DNA of 64,000 bases from Argentina anserina. Lineage: Eukaryota; Streptophyta; Magnoliopsida; Rosales; Rosaceae. The notes under the pieces were generated by a model that had not been told where the DNA came from, made no database searches, and was given only the letters and a program-made list of their open reading frames with translations. The position numbers and the translations under genes were made by a program. Shown one piece after another: positions 9,135 to 20,137 of the stretch (within the stretch, counting starts at the first letter, position 1; each line of letters opens with the position of its first letter). The stretch covers positions 22,816,001-22,880,000 of the forward strand of contig NC_065873.1 of NCBI RefSeq assembly GCF_933775445.1, written 5' to 3'.

Positions 9135-12100
9135 CTAACAAATAGAAGTGATTTTAGTTTTATGACGTTGGGATGTGCGAGAATTGATTGTAAGGTTGTT
9201 ACAAAAATAAGTCAAAAGTAAAGTTGAAACATACCCACTCAAAAAGTAACAAAACATACACACCTTCAAACCAAAATCAAACGTATCGAATTTTTCGAAG
9301 AATTCAGGAATCACTGCATATCTATCACGGATTATAAAAGCAAATGAAAGCAAACAGAACTTTACCTGGAATGAATTCCCCAGTGACTTGTATCTATCCA
9401 TCGTACTTATTCCCCTTGTATAATTCTCCGCGAACCCCAACAACATTTCCACCTCATCGGGCTCCAACGGTGCAACCTTGTTCTTCCCTACCCACACAAT
9501 TCCAACGGCATTCATTTAGAACATAGGGCCGAACGCTTTCTGGTGGAACCTCATCTTCATCAAAGTCCTTGAGAACCAGCCAGATCCTCTCAGTCGACTT
9601 TGCACTAGCATGGCAAGTCTGTAGGCAATTCAGCTGTCTGAGCTCGTCCCAACAAGGCCACCATGTCCTTGAAATGCATCAAAAATACTCCGCGGTGGCA
9701 GGGGAATAAGAGGAAACCTGTTCTCTATCGGGAGATTATTAACCTCTTTTCCTAGCAGCCGGACAAAAGTACTTGGAATCAACAAATTCAGGCCGGATAT
9801 CATACAGATTTTGGGATATTCTGTTCCATTCTCCTTTAGGAGTTAATGCCACATTTTCATAGTAGAAAAAAGGAGGTCCTGTGGCTGCCTCTGGAATACT
9901 CCTGTGGATTTGACAAGAATGTGTTGGAGTCCCGAATCCAATCATTGGTTTTGGGAGAGGAAGTGTCTCATCATCTTCGTCAATGATTCCATTTCCAAGG
10001 CTCACCTTCTTTTTTCTTTTTGTCATAGCATATTCACAGAGTTTCCTTTTCTTTGTGTCATCAATGTGATGACGTCTAGGCTGTAAAAGTATAATCCCGC
10101 CATCACAATCCACCAACCATGGCTAATATATTAAACTGAATCTTTAGATAAGTGAACATGTCAGTAACAACCAATAAGGAAATCATACCTTCTCTTCAAG
10201 GGGAAAATGGGCATCTTCTGCTTTTGAAAACTGAGCAGCTGATATGAAATCAGTCAATTCCTCAAATGTAGAGTCAACACCTGCAATGTTTGAAGGAGGG
10301 AGAACAGAGGTAATGCAGAAGGAGGCCACAAATTTATATGGATGGCATCAGTAAGTGACTGAAATAACAATAAACCAGATTCGCTTGCCCACTAAACAGA
10401 GAATATCAGGATTTTAGAGGCCAACTAGTGTGGTAACTATCCTGGTTGAGTTTCCAGGTGTGTGTGCGTGTGTGATTCACTTTCCCTTTTGATGAAATTT
10501 TAGACCCTATATGAATAAGTTCTATATATACGTCTAGAGATTGTTTTAGTTTAAAGGGATACACTTAAAAGAGTATACTTCGCAGTTTACAGATTACCAA
10601 CAGAATCCTTAAAAATAAGTCAAAGCAAAACGATAAAGCTGTACTGGAATGTGCAAAAAGAAAATAAAGCTATGCAAACTGAACACTATAGTGTAATTTA
10701 GTGTTACCGCATCTTTCTAATGCAATTGAAGCCTCCAATTCTGTGTACCCCATATTGACCAAGGACACAAGTTTCTTCTCCTCCTCAGATGTTGGAATGA
10801 ACTGAAAGGAATAGTGTAATATAAATCTCTATAAAGTTAAGTACACATATGTAGATTACACATGCAGAATGGTGAGGAAATACTAGGTTTAACAAGATTG
10901 CAGAACTACATAATGTCATGTAGCTTGTCGAATAGAGCAGAAAAAGCCTCGCAAAAAGGATGGCATCTATAAGTATTTAAAAATATAAACACACACACAG
11001 ACATAGAATACTCATACAAGACAAAAAGGCACTAATCCTTTGGGAAAGAAAAAAAGGACACTTGCCAGACAAAAACGACCTCATTATCAGAGCTATCGAT
11101 CTGAAAATCCATCCAGAAAGCCACCCTCATAATCTGAAGAAAAGGGATCGGAGTCGATGTGTTGCTGTTGTGGAGGAGAGCACTGTTCCAGAGGAGAATC
11201 TGGAGTTGAATTTTCAAGAGCCTGCAAAATAATTGTAAAAAAAAGAAGGTTGAATATAAATATCCTCTGCTAGATGAATCTAAACTCTTGATTAACGATC
11301 AAGCAGGGTAGCCATTGATATGTCACCCAGCAGAAATCTTAAAACTGAATTGTGATGCCTATCAAATACTCATCAATATCAGAGATAGGAAAGAAAGATG
11401 GAAGGAATGACAATGTTCAGCATTAAAGAAAAAGATAAGGTAGTGCTTCCTCCAGTGGAACAAAAATATGTGACCATTAGATTAGATTGAATTGAGAAGA
11501 CAGTAAAAAAAAGTACTATAAACATGTATTAGAAGTAAGAAACTGAGGTCAGATGAAACTAGATAGTAGAGAAATAAACGAGGATACCACTAGAAATATG
11601 ATCAAAACAAGAGTAGCTGAAGTATAAGGTAAGAACCAAGAGGCCAACTTAAATAAAATGCGAAAGCAAATGAATGAATGAGAATATTGAATACACGTTT
11701 AATTGAAATCCTAGTCTAATACATGCATGCTCAACCTAACTGAAACTAGAATATCATTGTTTTCAACCAGGAATGCAATGGTAGATGTAAACATGTTTAA
11801 ACTCAGTGTATAAGAGGAGGCTTTCCAGAATTGAATCTGTGTCATCCTCACCTGGATATTTCATCAAAGTTGTGTGTTAAATATGGTAAAACTGAAGCAT
11901 TGCAAGCATAAGAAGCACAGAGAACAATATGGTACAGTGCTCTTACCGTGTTCCTTAATGGCTTTGGCAACCATTTTGTGAGAAAATCCCATTCTGACAA
12001 AATGATCAAAAACTTTGATATTGGAAGGTTCTGAACATGAGCACCTCTGTAGATTGGAAAAATAAAATCAAAATGATTGCATATTCAGGGTAGGTATTAT

Positions 12101-12574
12101 ATCTCCATGACTCCATCTAAATACCAAGCATGCTTCTACATGCATCTTTTATAAGTATATGTTTACAAGAACATCAAAACCATAAATATTAATGAGACAA
12201 AAGAGGACTTCAGTTTGCTCATGGAAATTAAATTGGCAACGTATTCAACAGACAGCAAGCCACGGTAAAGTAAAGCAGGAAATAGAGTTCTTCAGTTTGG
12301 TTGGAAAGTATATAAAATGACTCAAATGAAACTTATCACACCAAAGATTCATTTATCAATCTCAAAACAATTGAAGTCTTAAGGTTGCATAAAGTTCCCC
12401 TTACGAATTTACTAGTAATAAGCTGACCTGCATGTTTTACAAAAACGGAACATTTACCTCCCCATAACCCATATTAGCTGAAGAAGAAAATACAGTGAAA
12501 TTTTCAATCTCGTCAAGTTCATCTTCAGTATCCCAGTCAAGCTTATTTCCGTTTCATCCTAGATGAATTTCCAT

Positions 12575-14400
12575 CCTGAAAAGGTTAGAAACAAAGTTGA
12601 GCAATCAAAACAACGAGCGGTCATGTGATATTCTTTAATTTTTATAAAGAAAGAAAAGATTAATCAATCCAATGAGAATAAATAACAGCCCAGTGCCCCA
12701 GACCACAAACCAAAAATCAAAACAAAAATATTAAATAACTGCCGCGGCTCTACAAGAAAATCTTTAGATTTGGAAGACAAGAGCAAACAACGGGGAGAAG
12801 GTTTGAAACAAACTGCACTCCCACCATTTGCAGAAACCATCATTAAGCACTCCGCTTTTGAAGAAGATCAACTAGTTTCTTTTTCTTTTCTTTTATAACA
12901 TCTTGCTTTTCTTTTCTTTGTTTGGTGAACTTTTGAACCTATTTTAAGGTCTGTCAACACTACCAATTTTAGTATTTTCTATGAAGAATGTTAAGGTGGG
13001 ACTACGAGAAGATTAGGGATATGAAGAATAGAGCAGAAAAAACATACCATCTCTTTATAATGTAATGGTCACCCGCACAAAGGTTTACAAGCTTTCCAAG
13101 TAAAACAGGGAAGAATTAAGTGCCACACAAAAGAAAACATTAATCATAAAGGCAATAAACAATAACTTGCATATAAAGCTCTATGAAGAAGCAACTAGGA
13201 ATATATAGTTAATGTCAAGATATTACTTGAAGAGTGAAGATGTATAGAAGCACAGAGTGGAGAAAAGAGTGACGAAATGATGCCATAATAGGCTCAGGTA
13301 CACAGGTCTTCTCATATGAGTGTTGATGACAGAAACTCACTAAGATGCTTCAGCAAGATCAGTCTCTGGCTAGAGTATATTTCCTCAAACAGTGTTGCTG
13401 CATAGGTTAAATTTTTAATAACAAGCAGTCAGAATGCAAAAAAATAAATGATAATAATATTATACAAAATGTATTGATAGGTAAACAAACAGTAGCAACC
13501 AGTAGAAAAACAAATAAATTAGCTATAGGAACAATCCAGGAAGCTATCAACCATTTCCAAAGGGTGTTCAAGGTAAAGGGAAACATTAGTGTGCCAAATT
13601 GCTTCCGGCAGATATGCTCTGAAAGATTTCTATGTTGACTCTTTGCTTGTTTTCTTTTGTTATGTAAAAAGTTATGAATAGGCTGTACTAGCAACCAAGA
13701 CAACGCTAATGGAGTCCTCACAATAGGATTCGTTGCTACTTCAAATTAACCCACAGGTGAAAACTTTCTACCGAGGACATTCTCAGATTAACATTCAACA
13801 CAAATTACTGGTATAATAGCCGAATCTAAAGAAATCATTTAGAAATCTATTCAATGAAGACACATTATCTTCTTAACTTTCTTTTATTGTTCGAGATTTA
13901 GCGTCTCCTCGAAAGCTTTCTAGGCCCAAAGATTAATCCGTGCTGGGAGATCTCATCAGAACACTTTCTCCCTCCAACCACCAAGACAATTAAACTTCAA
14001 TAAGCGGCAGGAGATTTTCTTAACTTAGGGGAAGACACTAGACAGCTTAATATGATACTGTCAATTGCCACCATTTGCGTACACCATCACTAAGCACTCG
14101 GCATTTCGATTTTTTCATTGATATACTAGTAATACTACAAATCCAAAGCCACTCCTACTTTTACAAGGTCTCGCCTAATCCTAAACACAACAAATCCCAA
14201 ACAACTCACTGCCAACATTTCTACTACCATAACATGCATGACATCAGAAATTGAATTAAACTACACATTAATAACCTAATAAATTTGCTTCCTAAAAAAA
14301 TTTCACCTATTTTCAAATTTTCGTCAGCAACAAAACCCCGAATTTAACACCAATCAACCAGCAATTCACCTATTTGCTTTTACTTGACATGAAATTTACC
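12575..14400 (-). other. Probable first intron / leader region of the DRM pseudogene
   Basis: No ORF or domain is visible. The interval separates the first coding exon from a possible 5' non-coding exon at 14420-14505. It is AT-rich with several T-rich tracts suited to an intron. No transposon ends were recognised. Confidence 0.4.
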
Positions 14401-14419
14401 CGAATCTCTGAAACAAGTT

Positions 14420-14540
14420 TACCTCCCCGGAGTCCAATTCCGACGCCGTCGTCGTAATGCACTTCGTCTCCGTACAAAGGCCGTTGGAGAACCGAAACCG
14501 GAGGCAGTGGAATTGAATAGAAGCTACAACATATATAAGA
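14420..14540 (-). promoter_or_regulatory. Possible DRM promoter and 5' non-coding exon
   Basis: On the minus strand a TATA-like TTATATATG lies at about 14529-14537. About 100 bases downstream a candidate donor (GGGGAG|GTAAAC near 14420-14428) could end a non-coding first exon. This is inferred from motif spacing only. Confidence 0.35.
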
Positions 14541-14599
14541 AGGCACCGAACTTTAGAGAAAGAAAATGAGAGCGTTTTAGAGAGAGAAATTCCGGTCAA

Positions 14600-15690
14600 G
14601 TCTGTGATGGACTTTAAAGCTGAACTTCAGTTCGGAGAGCTCAGAGCTTGTTGGTTTCGGTTTCAACTTTCAAGCCCAGCCGCCACTGTGACACCCTCGG
14701 ATTTTCAAATACTCTTGCTCTTCTACTTTAATATTGTTTTTGATATTTTCCATAAAATTAAATATAAAATCAATATAAATATTCTCGGTATTTGGTCCAG
14801 TAACACAAAGTCTAAAATTAAGACTGATAATTAAATTAGAAAAATAAATATGCAGACCACTTAACTGGAGCACACTTATAGTGTGGTCCGGTGAAGTGTT
14901 ATGAGTGGTGAAATTAAGCAAGTATGTTTAGTTTCATACTCTCAAGAGATTGAAAATGAGACACTGGAAGAGAGATGTTATTAAATTATTAAGAAAATAA
15001 AACATAGTAATGTAGAATATCAATACTCAATGATGACGTCATAAGTCATAGCTTATGCACTACTCTCTCTCTCTCTCTTGCATGTATTGGCTTCGTCTGT
15101 TTGAAGAGACTCATCAAAGGTTTTCTTGCAAAGGTACGTACATTACATAAAGAAAATCCCAATTGTTTGTATATGTTGGTGATCCAATATTCCAATATTT
15201 GCATACGGTTTTAAGTTGGTTTGATTATCTGGATGACTGGATGAGCTGTGACTTGCAGATATCAAGAAGACAAAAGAGCTAGTAAGGGATAATGACAAAT
15301 TTTATAGAAGGACGCTGAGAATATAGTAACTTCAAATTTGTTCAAGGATCACTACACCAACAAAACTGCACACTATCACAACTACGCTATCCCTCAAACT
15401 ATTGTAGTTGTTGAAAGCACCTCCCATCTTATTCAAGTAAAGAAAAAGAACACAAACTATAACTAGTGGGTAGGACTTAAGGAGAACTTAGGGGGGTACG
15501 CCAGATATTTTATGCTCTACCAATCTCTCAAAGTCAGATTGTTTCTGCCGCCATCATATCTAACTGGTTGCCCAATTCTCCATTCTCCATTAAGGGTTGC
15601 TGTCCTGTTCAACGATAAAAGACATTCGAATTAGCAACGCCGGATAAGAGATTTGTGATTGAATTCTAAACACATAGCTGGGCTTACCTC
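14600..15690. other. Intergenic DNA between DRM and PDI; PDI 3' UTR at the right end
   Basis: No gene seen. At 14688 a TGTGACACCC start resembles an LTR terminus but has no matching end. A short CT microsatellite lies near 15061-15078. Roughly 15500-15690 should hold the PDI 3' UTR on the minus strand. Confidence 0.4.
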
Positions 15691-18600
15691 TTAGAGCTCA
15701 TCTTTTGATGATTCTTGGTTCTCAGTTTTAGTCTCAGTTTTGTCCCGATTCTTTTCGATGAAAGTAATGAGACCTTCCTTGGACTTGTCATCCTCATCAT
15801 AGGGCAAAAGCTTTCCACTTGCTGTCTTGAAGTACAAAGTTGGATAGTATTTCACATCAAACTCACTGGGCACGTCATTTGCAGTAGCGTCCTGAAAAAG
15901 ACAACGTAATAGATAAATAACAACAAAAACTCAATGCATCAGATCACATATCTCAACAATTTGAGGAATACAAATGGTTTGGTATCAACTCAATGCATCA
16001 GAGTACACAAGGATGGCCATTTATATTTTCTATTATTACGATGATGATCATGGAAATAAGAAGCAGAGTAGGATGATAAATCTTACAAATTTTGCAATAA
16101 CAACATCAGGATCCTTCTCAAAGGATACAGCAACTTCATCCAAAATTGGTGCAAGCTTCTTGCAGTGTCCACACCATGGAGCATAGAACTCAACCAGCAC
16201 TGGATAGTAAACAAAATCATATCATACACATTCTAGCATAAACACAAGGCAAGCATGTATGAAGCTTGTTTGCTTTCATTATGGTATGGCCAAAATCAAA
16301 TCCCTATTTTCCACTTGATTGCGAGGTAAATCCTACCCTGTCACAATCATTATTTTTAATAGAAAAAAATGAATAATAATTTTTATCACCACGCACCATT
16401 TTTCCCGGACTCGAAAACTATGTCCTGGAGGCTCTCAGCAACTACAACTTTTACAGGCTCATCATTCTTCTCAGGGATGGGTTCAGACTTCTTGTATGGT
16501 GATACTTTCCCATCCTGCAAGTGCATATGAGTCAATAAGTCTCAACAGAAATACAGTAAAGAATTAAAATTGGAAATGGGAATTGCTAGATAGAAGTAGA
16601 AGCCTGACCTTGTACTCCTTCACCCAAACTGAGATATGGTCTGGCTCCAAATGTGGTTTCAAAAACTTTTGTCCGTCATTGGTCTGGATGATGATCAGAG
16701 GCACTTGATCTTCTCTAAGTCCAAAGTACTGTTCATAAAAGGAAAATTGACATGTAATCTAATGCATGTTGATAGATGTATTTGAGTATACAGATATATA
16801 AAGACTAGATGAGTAAAATAAATTACCTGGAAGGCACCTTGACTAGCCTCTAGATCCCCAACCAAAAAGCTTATGCCTTCTCCTTTGTATTTCTCAGCAA
16901 CTTCACGATACTTTGATTTAAAAGCATCAGCAGCATCACTGCTGAAGTTCAGAAACAACATAGCCTACAAAGTTGAAAACACGTGTTAGGACGTGTAATA
17001 GTTATGATAAATTGGTTAACCTCGAACATAACAACACCACATTGTGATAAAACAGAACGTTACATTCAAAAAAAAAAACAAAGAACCAGAACACAGTAAC
17101 TAATAAAGTAGGAGGAATTAAATCATGCCACAGAATATTCAAAATACCTTAGCATTTGGACCATTGAAGAACTTGATCACAAAAGGGTGGTTGTCTGGGT
17201 CATTGTTGAATTCTGTAACAACTGGCAAGCTAGATTCTTCAATGAACTTCTCAAGAGCTTCTAGATTGAACTCCTGAAAACATAGTCACCTCCTTAATGA
17301 TTGCCAATCATATACATGCGTGTGTGCGCATCTATATAGACACCTATCAATTGTCGTTAAAACCCACCTAATTAAGCAGAAAGTATGCCATACCTTGAAA
17401 TCAACAAAAAGTTCATCAAATGGCTTGAAAAGCCTAACTACTGGCCCAGTCACAGATGAATCCCCACGGGGTAGGTGCTTCGCATCAAGAGTGTGACCAA
17501 ATTCATAATCAGAACGCAATTTCTGAGCTAGAGCCAAGAACGTCTCATACTCGTCTCCAGAAAACTTCTCGAACACACCGACCTGCAAGTTACAGAAGAA
17601 CAGAAATTATACCAACTCACAATTTTCAGGAAGATAATAAAAAAATCACAACACCAAACAAGGAACACGTACAACAACTATCTTCTTTTCACCAACAAGA
17701 GTAGTTGCATCATCGGCACTCTTAATCTCAACAGAAGCTGGACCACTTTGTTTCTTCAAATAAGAAACAATGCCATCAGCTTCACGAGGACCCTTGTATT
17801 CCTGGATAATCTTCCCACCATCTCTAAAAATCTTGATTGTGGGGAAACCCTTAACATCATAATCAGTAGCAAGTCCCTTGTTTACTTCCTCATTTGCATC
17901 AACTTTTGCTAGAATGACCGGTGGCTCGTTGCTGCTCAAGATAGACGCAGCTTTTTCAAACTACACATCATTAAATCAAAGATTATAGAAACATACTCTC
18001 AGATAATCACAAAACAATTACAAAACAGCATGCAAAACAAACGCTCCTCAAATTAAACAATTCTGTACCTCTGGAGCCAGCTTCTTGCAGTGGCCACACC
18101 TATCACGAACAAAACCAAATCAACATTAAGACAGAATTCATAAACCTGAAAAGTATCACCATATACATGCCTAAAATTGCTGTAAATTACAAAATATCCC
18201 CATTCATAACTCAAAATGATATGAAGGTTTCCATTCTTCGGCGCAGATAAGCGATTACAGTTACACATGCATGAAACTCATAGTCCTATCATGTTGGTTT
18301 GGTACAAATATTTTGCAAATTTGAAAAAAAAAAAAACGCAGATTCAAGCATTTGGATTGATTTTATGATCTAAAAATGATAGTAGGCCGTATTCAATCAC
18401 TGCATGCAGTTAGATATACTAGAGCTGAAATCTTGATTTTAAATCCACCTATATTCACCAAAATTTCAACAGCTAAAGCAAATCTACGATGCCAATTGCA
18501 AATTGAATCGTCTAGAAATGCATGTCAAATTTCCAGATCCATACAATTAACTAAAACCAAAGCAAAACAAACACCGATTCAATTTAAAACGAAATCGAAA

Positions 18601-18802
18601 GATCGAGCTGTGAGATTGTGAGTGATTACCATGGAGCGTAGAACTCGACGACGACGAAGTTGTGCTTGCTGATAGTGTCAGAGAAGTTGGAGCTGTCCAA
18701 AGTGAGGACGAACTCCTTGGAATCAGCCTCGTCGGCATGGATCGCGGTGAAGCAGAGAGCGACGAGCAAGGAGAAGCCGAGAAAAACCCTAGATGACGCC
18801 AT
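15691..18802 (-). CDS. PDIL1: Protein disulfide isomerase, ER lumenal (PDIL1 class), ten exons, 498 aa
   Basis: PDI forms and rearranges disulfides in proteins entering the secretory pathway. Exons on the minus strand: 18630-18802, 18069-18099, 17673-17960, 17394-17582, 17148-17273, 16827-16964, 16609-16728, 16397-16514, 16087-16199, 15691-15891. They sum to 1497 nt with consistent phases and GT-AG borders. Domain order is a-b-b'-a'. A signal peptide covers about residues 1-24. The redox sites are APWCGHC at residues 56-62 (split by intron 1) and 401-407, and the protein ends KDEL (ER retrieval). Exon 2 is only 31 nt and carries most of the first active site. Start: ATG at 18800-18802, first in frame before the signal peptide. 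Length fits the classical plant PDI. It is intact and probably functional; an ER-stress element lies upstream at 19049-19067. Confidence 0.95.
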
Positions 18803-18856
18803 TGCCGGAGCTCGGTGCTGGTTCGTTTTTTAGGGGTCTCTGAGAGTCTCTCACAG

Positions 18857-18882
18857 TCTCTCTCTCTCTCTCTCTCTCTCTG
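18857..18882 (-). repeat. GA/CT microsatellite in the PDI leader region
   Basis: About 13 CT units (GA on the gene strand) starting 55 bases upstream of the PDI ATG. GA-rich tracts are frequent in plant 5' UTRs and core promoters. Confidence 0.85.
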
Positions 18883-18959
18883 GGTTTTATGGGGAGAGAA
18901 GCAAAGAGTGTGAGAGGAGAGATCGGGTTAGAGAGAGAACGAGACAAACATGGTAGTCA

Positions 18960-18965
18960 CACGTG
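18960..18965 (-). promoter_or_regulatory. G-box (CACGTG) upstream of PDI
   Basis: A perfect CACGTG about 160 bases upstream of the ATG. bZIP and bHLH factors bind G-boxes. It is palindromic, so strand is nominal. Confidence 0.55.
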
Positions 18966-19045
18966 ACACTCTCGTGGACGATTTACGTTACTACTCGCGC
19001 GTGTGTTTCATTGGGCGGCTACTCGCTGTACGTGCCGTGGATGTT

Positions 19046-19067
19046 TGACGTGGAGGACTGTGATTGG
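19046..19067 (-). promoter_or_regulatory. ER-stress response element (ERSE-I) overlapping a UPRE-like site, PDI promoter
   Basis: On the gene strand, 19067 to 19049 reads CCAATCACAGTCCTCCACG, an exact match to ERSE-I (CCAAT-N9-CCACG). The opposite strand at 19046-19053 reads TGACGTGG, which fits the plant unfolded-protein-response element. The sites overlap at the CCACG half, about 250 bases upstream of the ATG. In plants, ERSE is bound by NF-Y with bZIP28/bZIP60, and PDI genes are known targets of that pathway. Confidence 0.7.
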
Positions 19068-20137
19068 TTTAGACTCGTCACGGGCTGGGCCTAAATTGGA
19101 ATTGTCCAAAGTATTTAGTGGCATTTTGACTCGCGGGTTGTGGTCCGTGGGATTAGATTACTGACAGTGCTGATCCAATAAAGACATGACACGTCATAGA
19201 AATTGATCTCGTGGCCGTTTTGTATAGGGTTCGGTGTGTGGGTTGGGATGCAGAAAATTCAAAATGCTTTAAATGAGGATATATATTTCTTTCTGTTTTT
19301 GGCTTTTTGCACATTTTATTCAAACAAAACTGATTTGTTTTTCTGAATCTGTAATTAGAGAAGCTTAAAACGCTTCTCTTCAATGGATCCGGCAATGATT
19401 GAAAATTAATTTACTTCTAATATTGATGGGATGTGAATTATAGGCCGGGTAATTTCATAGTCAATTATTTTCTTGAAATTAATATCAAGATCCATTTTTA
19501 AGATTATCCTAATTCATGTTTGAGATTCATGTTTTCCAGATCTTTTTAGTGCAGTAATGCATCACCCTTTTCATATTGTCAGACCTTCAATACTTGCAAC
19601 AAATGCGGACAATGTGACAAAGTTAGATATTAGGCTCTGACTGTGAGCGTACAATGTGACAAAGTTAGATATTAGGCTTTGAAATTGTCAAGCTCGACTA
19701 GAGCACTTTCGTTCGAGCTGTGGAATAGCCTACAAAAGCATAACACGAGAATAGAAAGTAGAAACCATTTTGTTAATGGAATAGCTTTCATTCAAAACAG
19801 AAACACTAATCTCAAATGCCCCCATCAACATATTTCATAACAGACCACAAAACAGCCACCTGAGAACAAATCAACCAATGAATGAATTTTTGATTTTCTG
19901 TACAAAGTAGCTATCTGCTAAAAGGGGTTGTTGGAGAACTAGAGATCAAGTCAAAATGCGAAATGAATCAACTTCCAGGCAACCCAAGGGATTCTAAAAC
20001 CCTACCATTTCTTCTAATAAGCATCTTCTATATCTAGTGCCCTTATCTCTTCTCAGCTAATCTTACAATTCTAGATGTATCAATCTAAAGGAACTGAACT
20101 GAACTGAACTGACTGTACATATAAATAAGGACCTAAG
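19068..20137. other. Intergenic DNA, PDI upstream and DUF630/632 3' UTR
   Basis: No ORF of note. A 28-base direct repeat (ACAATGTGACAAAGTTAGAT…) occurs at 19609-19636 and 19651-19678, a 42-base local duplication. The last ~350 bases before 20138 probably include the 3' UTR of the minus-strand gene to the right. Confidence 0.45.

Larger units (their letters stand above)
7552..12574 (-). pseudogene. DRM: Decayed DRM1/2-type de novo cytosine-5 DNA methyltransferase
   Basis: DRM enzymes carry out RNA-directed de novo DNA methylation in the nucleus. Recognisable segments on the minus strand: N-terminus (12458-12574, DWDTEDELDEIENF), UBA-like exons (11947-12046 with FDHFVRMGFS; about 11083-11221; 10708-10801 with EEEKKLVSLVNMG; 10189-10280), a long exon (9366-10122, PPFFYYENVALTP to DRYKSLGNSFQ) and a last exon (7552-7981) with motif I (GIGGAE) and the catalytic SPCNN motif. 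The domain order is the rearranged one typical of DRM. Frame breaks lie near 12540-12570, 11095-11103, 9736-9744 (tandem stops), 9664-9675, 7895-7935 and 7680-7683, the last right at the Pro-Cys loop. Splice sites are mostly intact, so decay looks recent. Neighbouring genes are clean, which argues against general sequencing error. Confidence 0.9.

Noticed and set aside
7552..12574. Explaining the DRM frame breaks as general sequencing error
   Set aside because: Three neighbouring genes with 25 exons read without any frame break, so a window-wide error rate is unlikely; a local problem remains possible and is noted.
14688..14930. Possible LTR starting TGTGACACCC
   Set aside because: No matching CA end, no target duplication and no repeat partner in the window.
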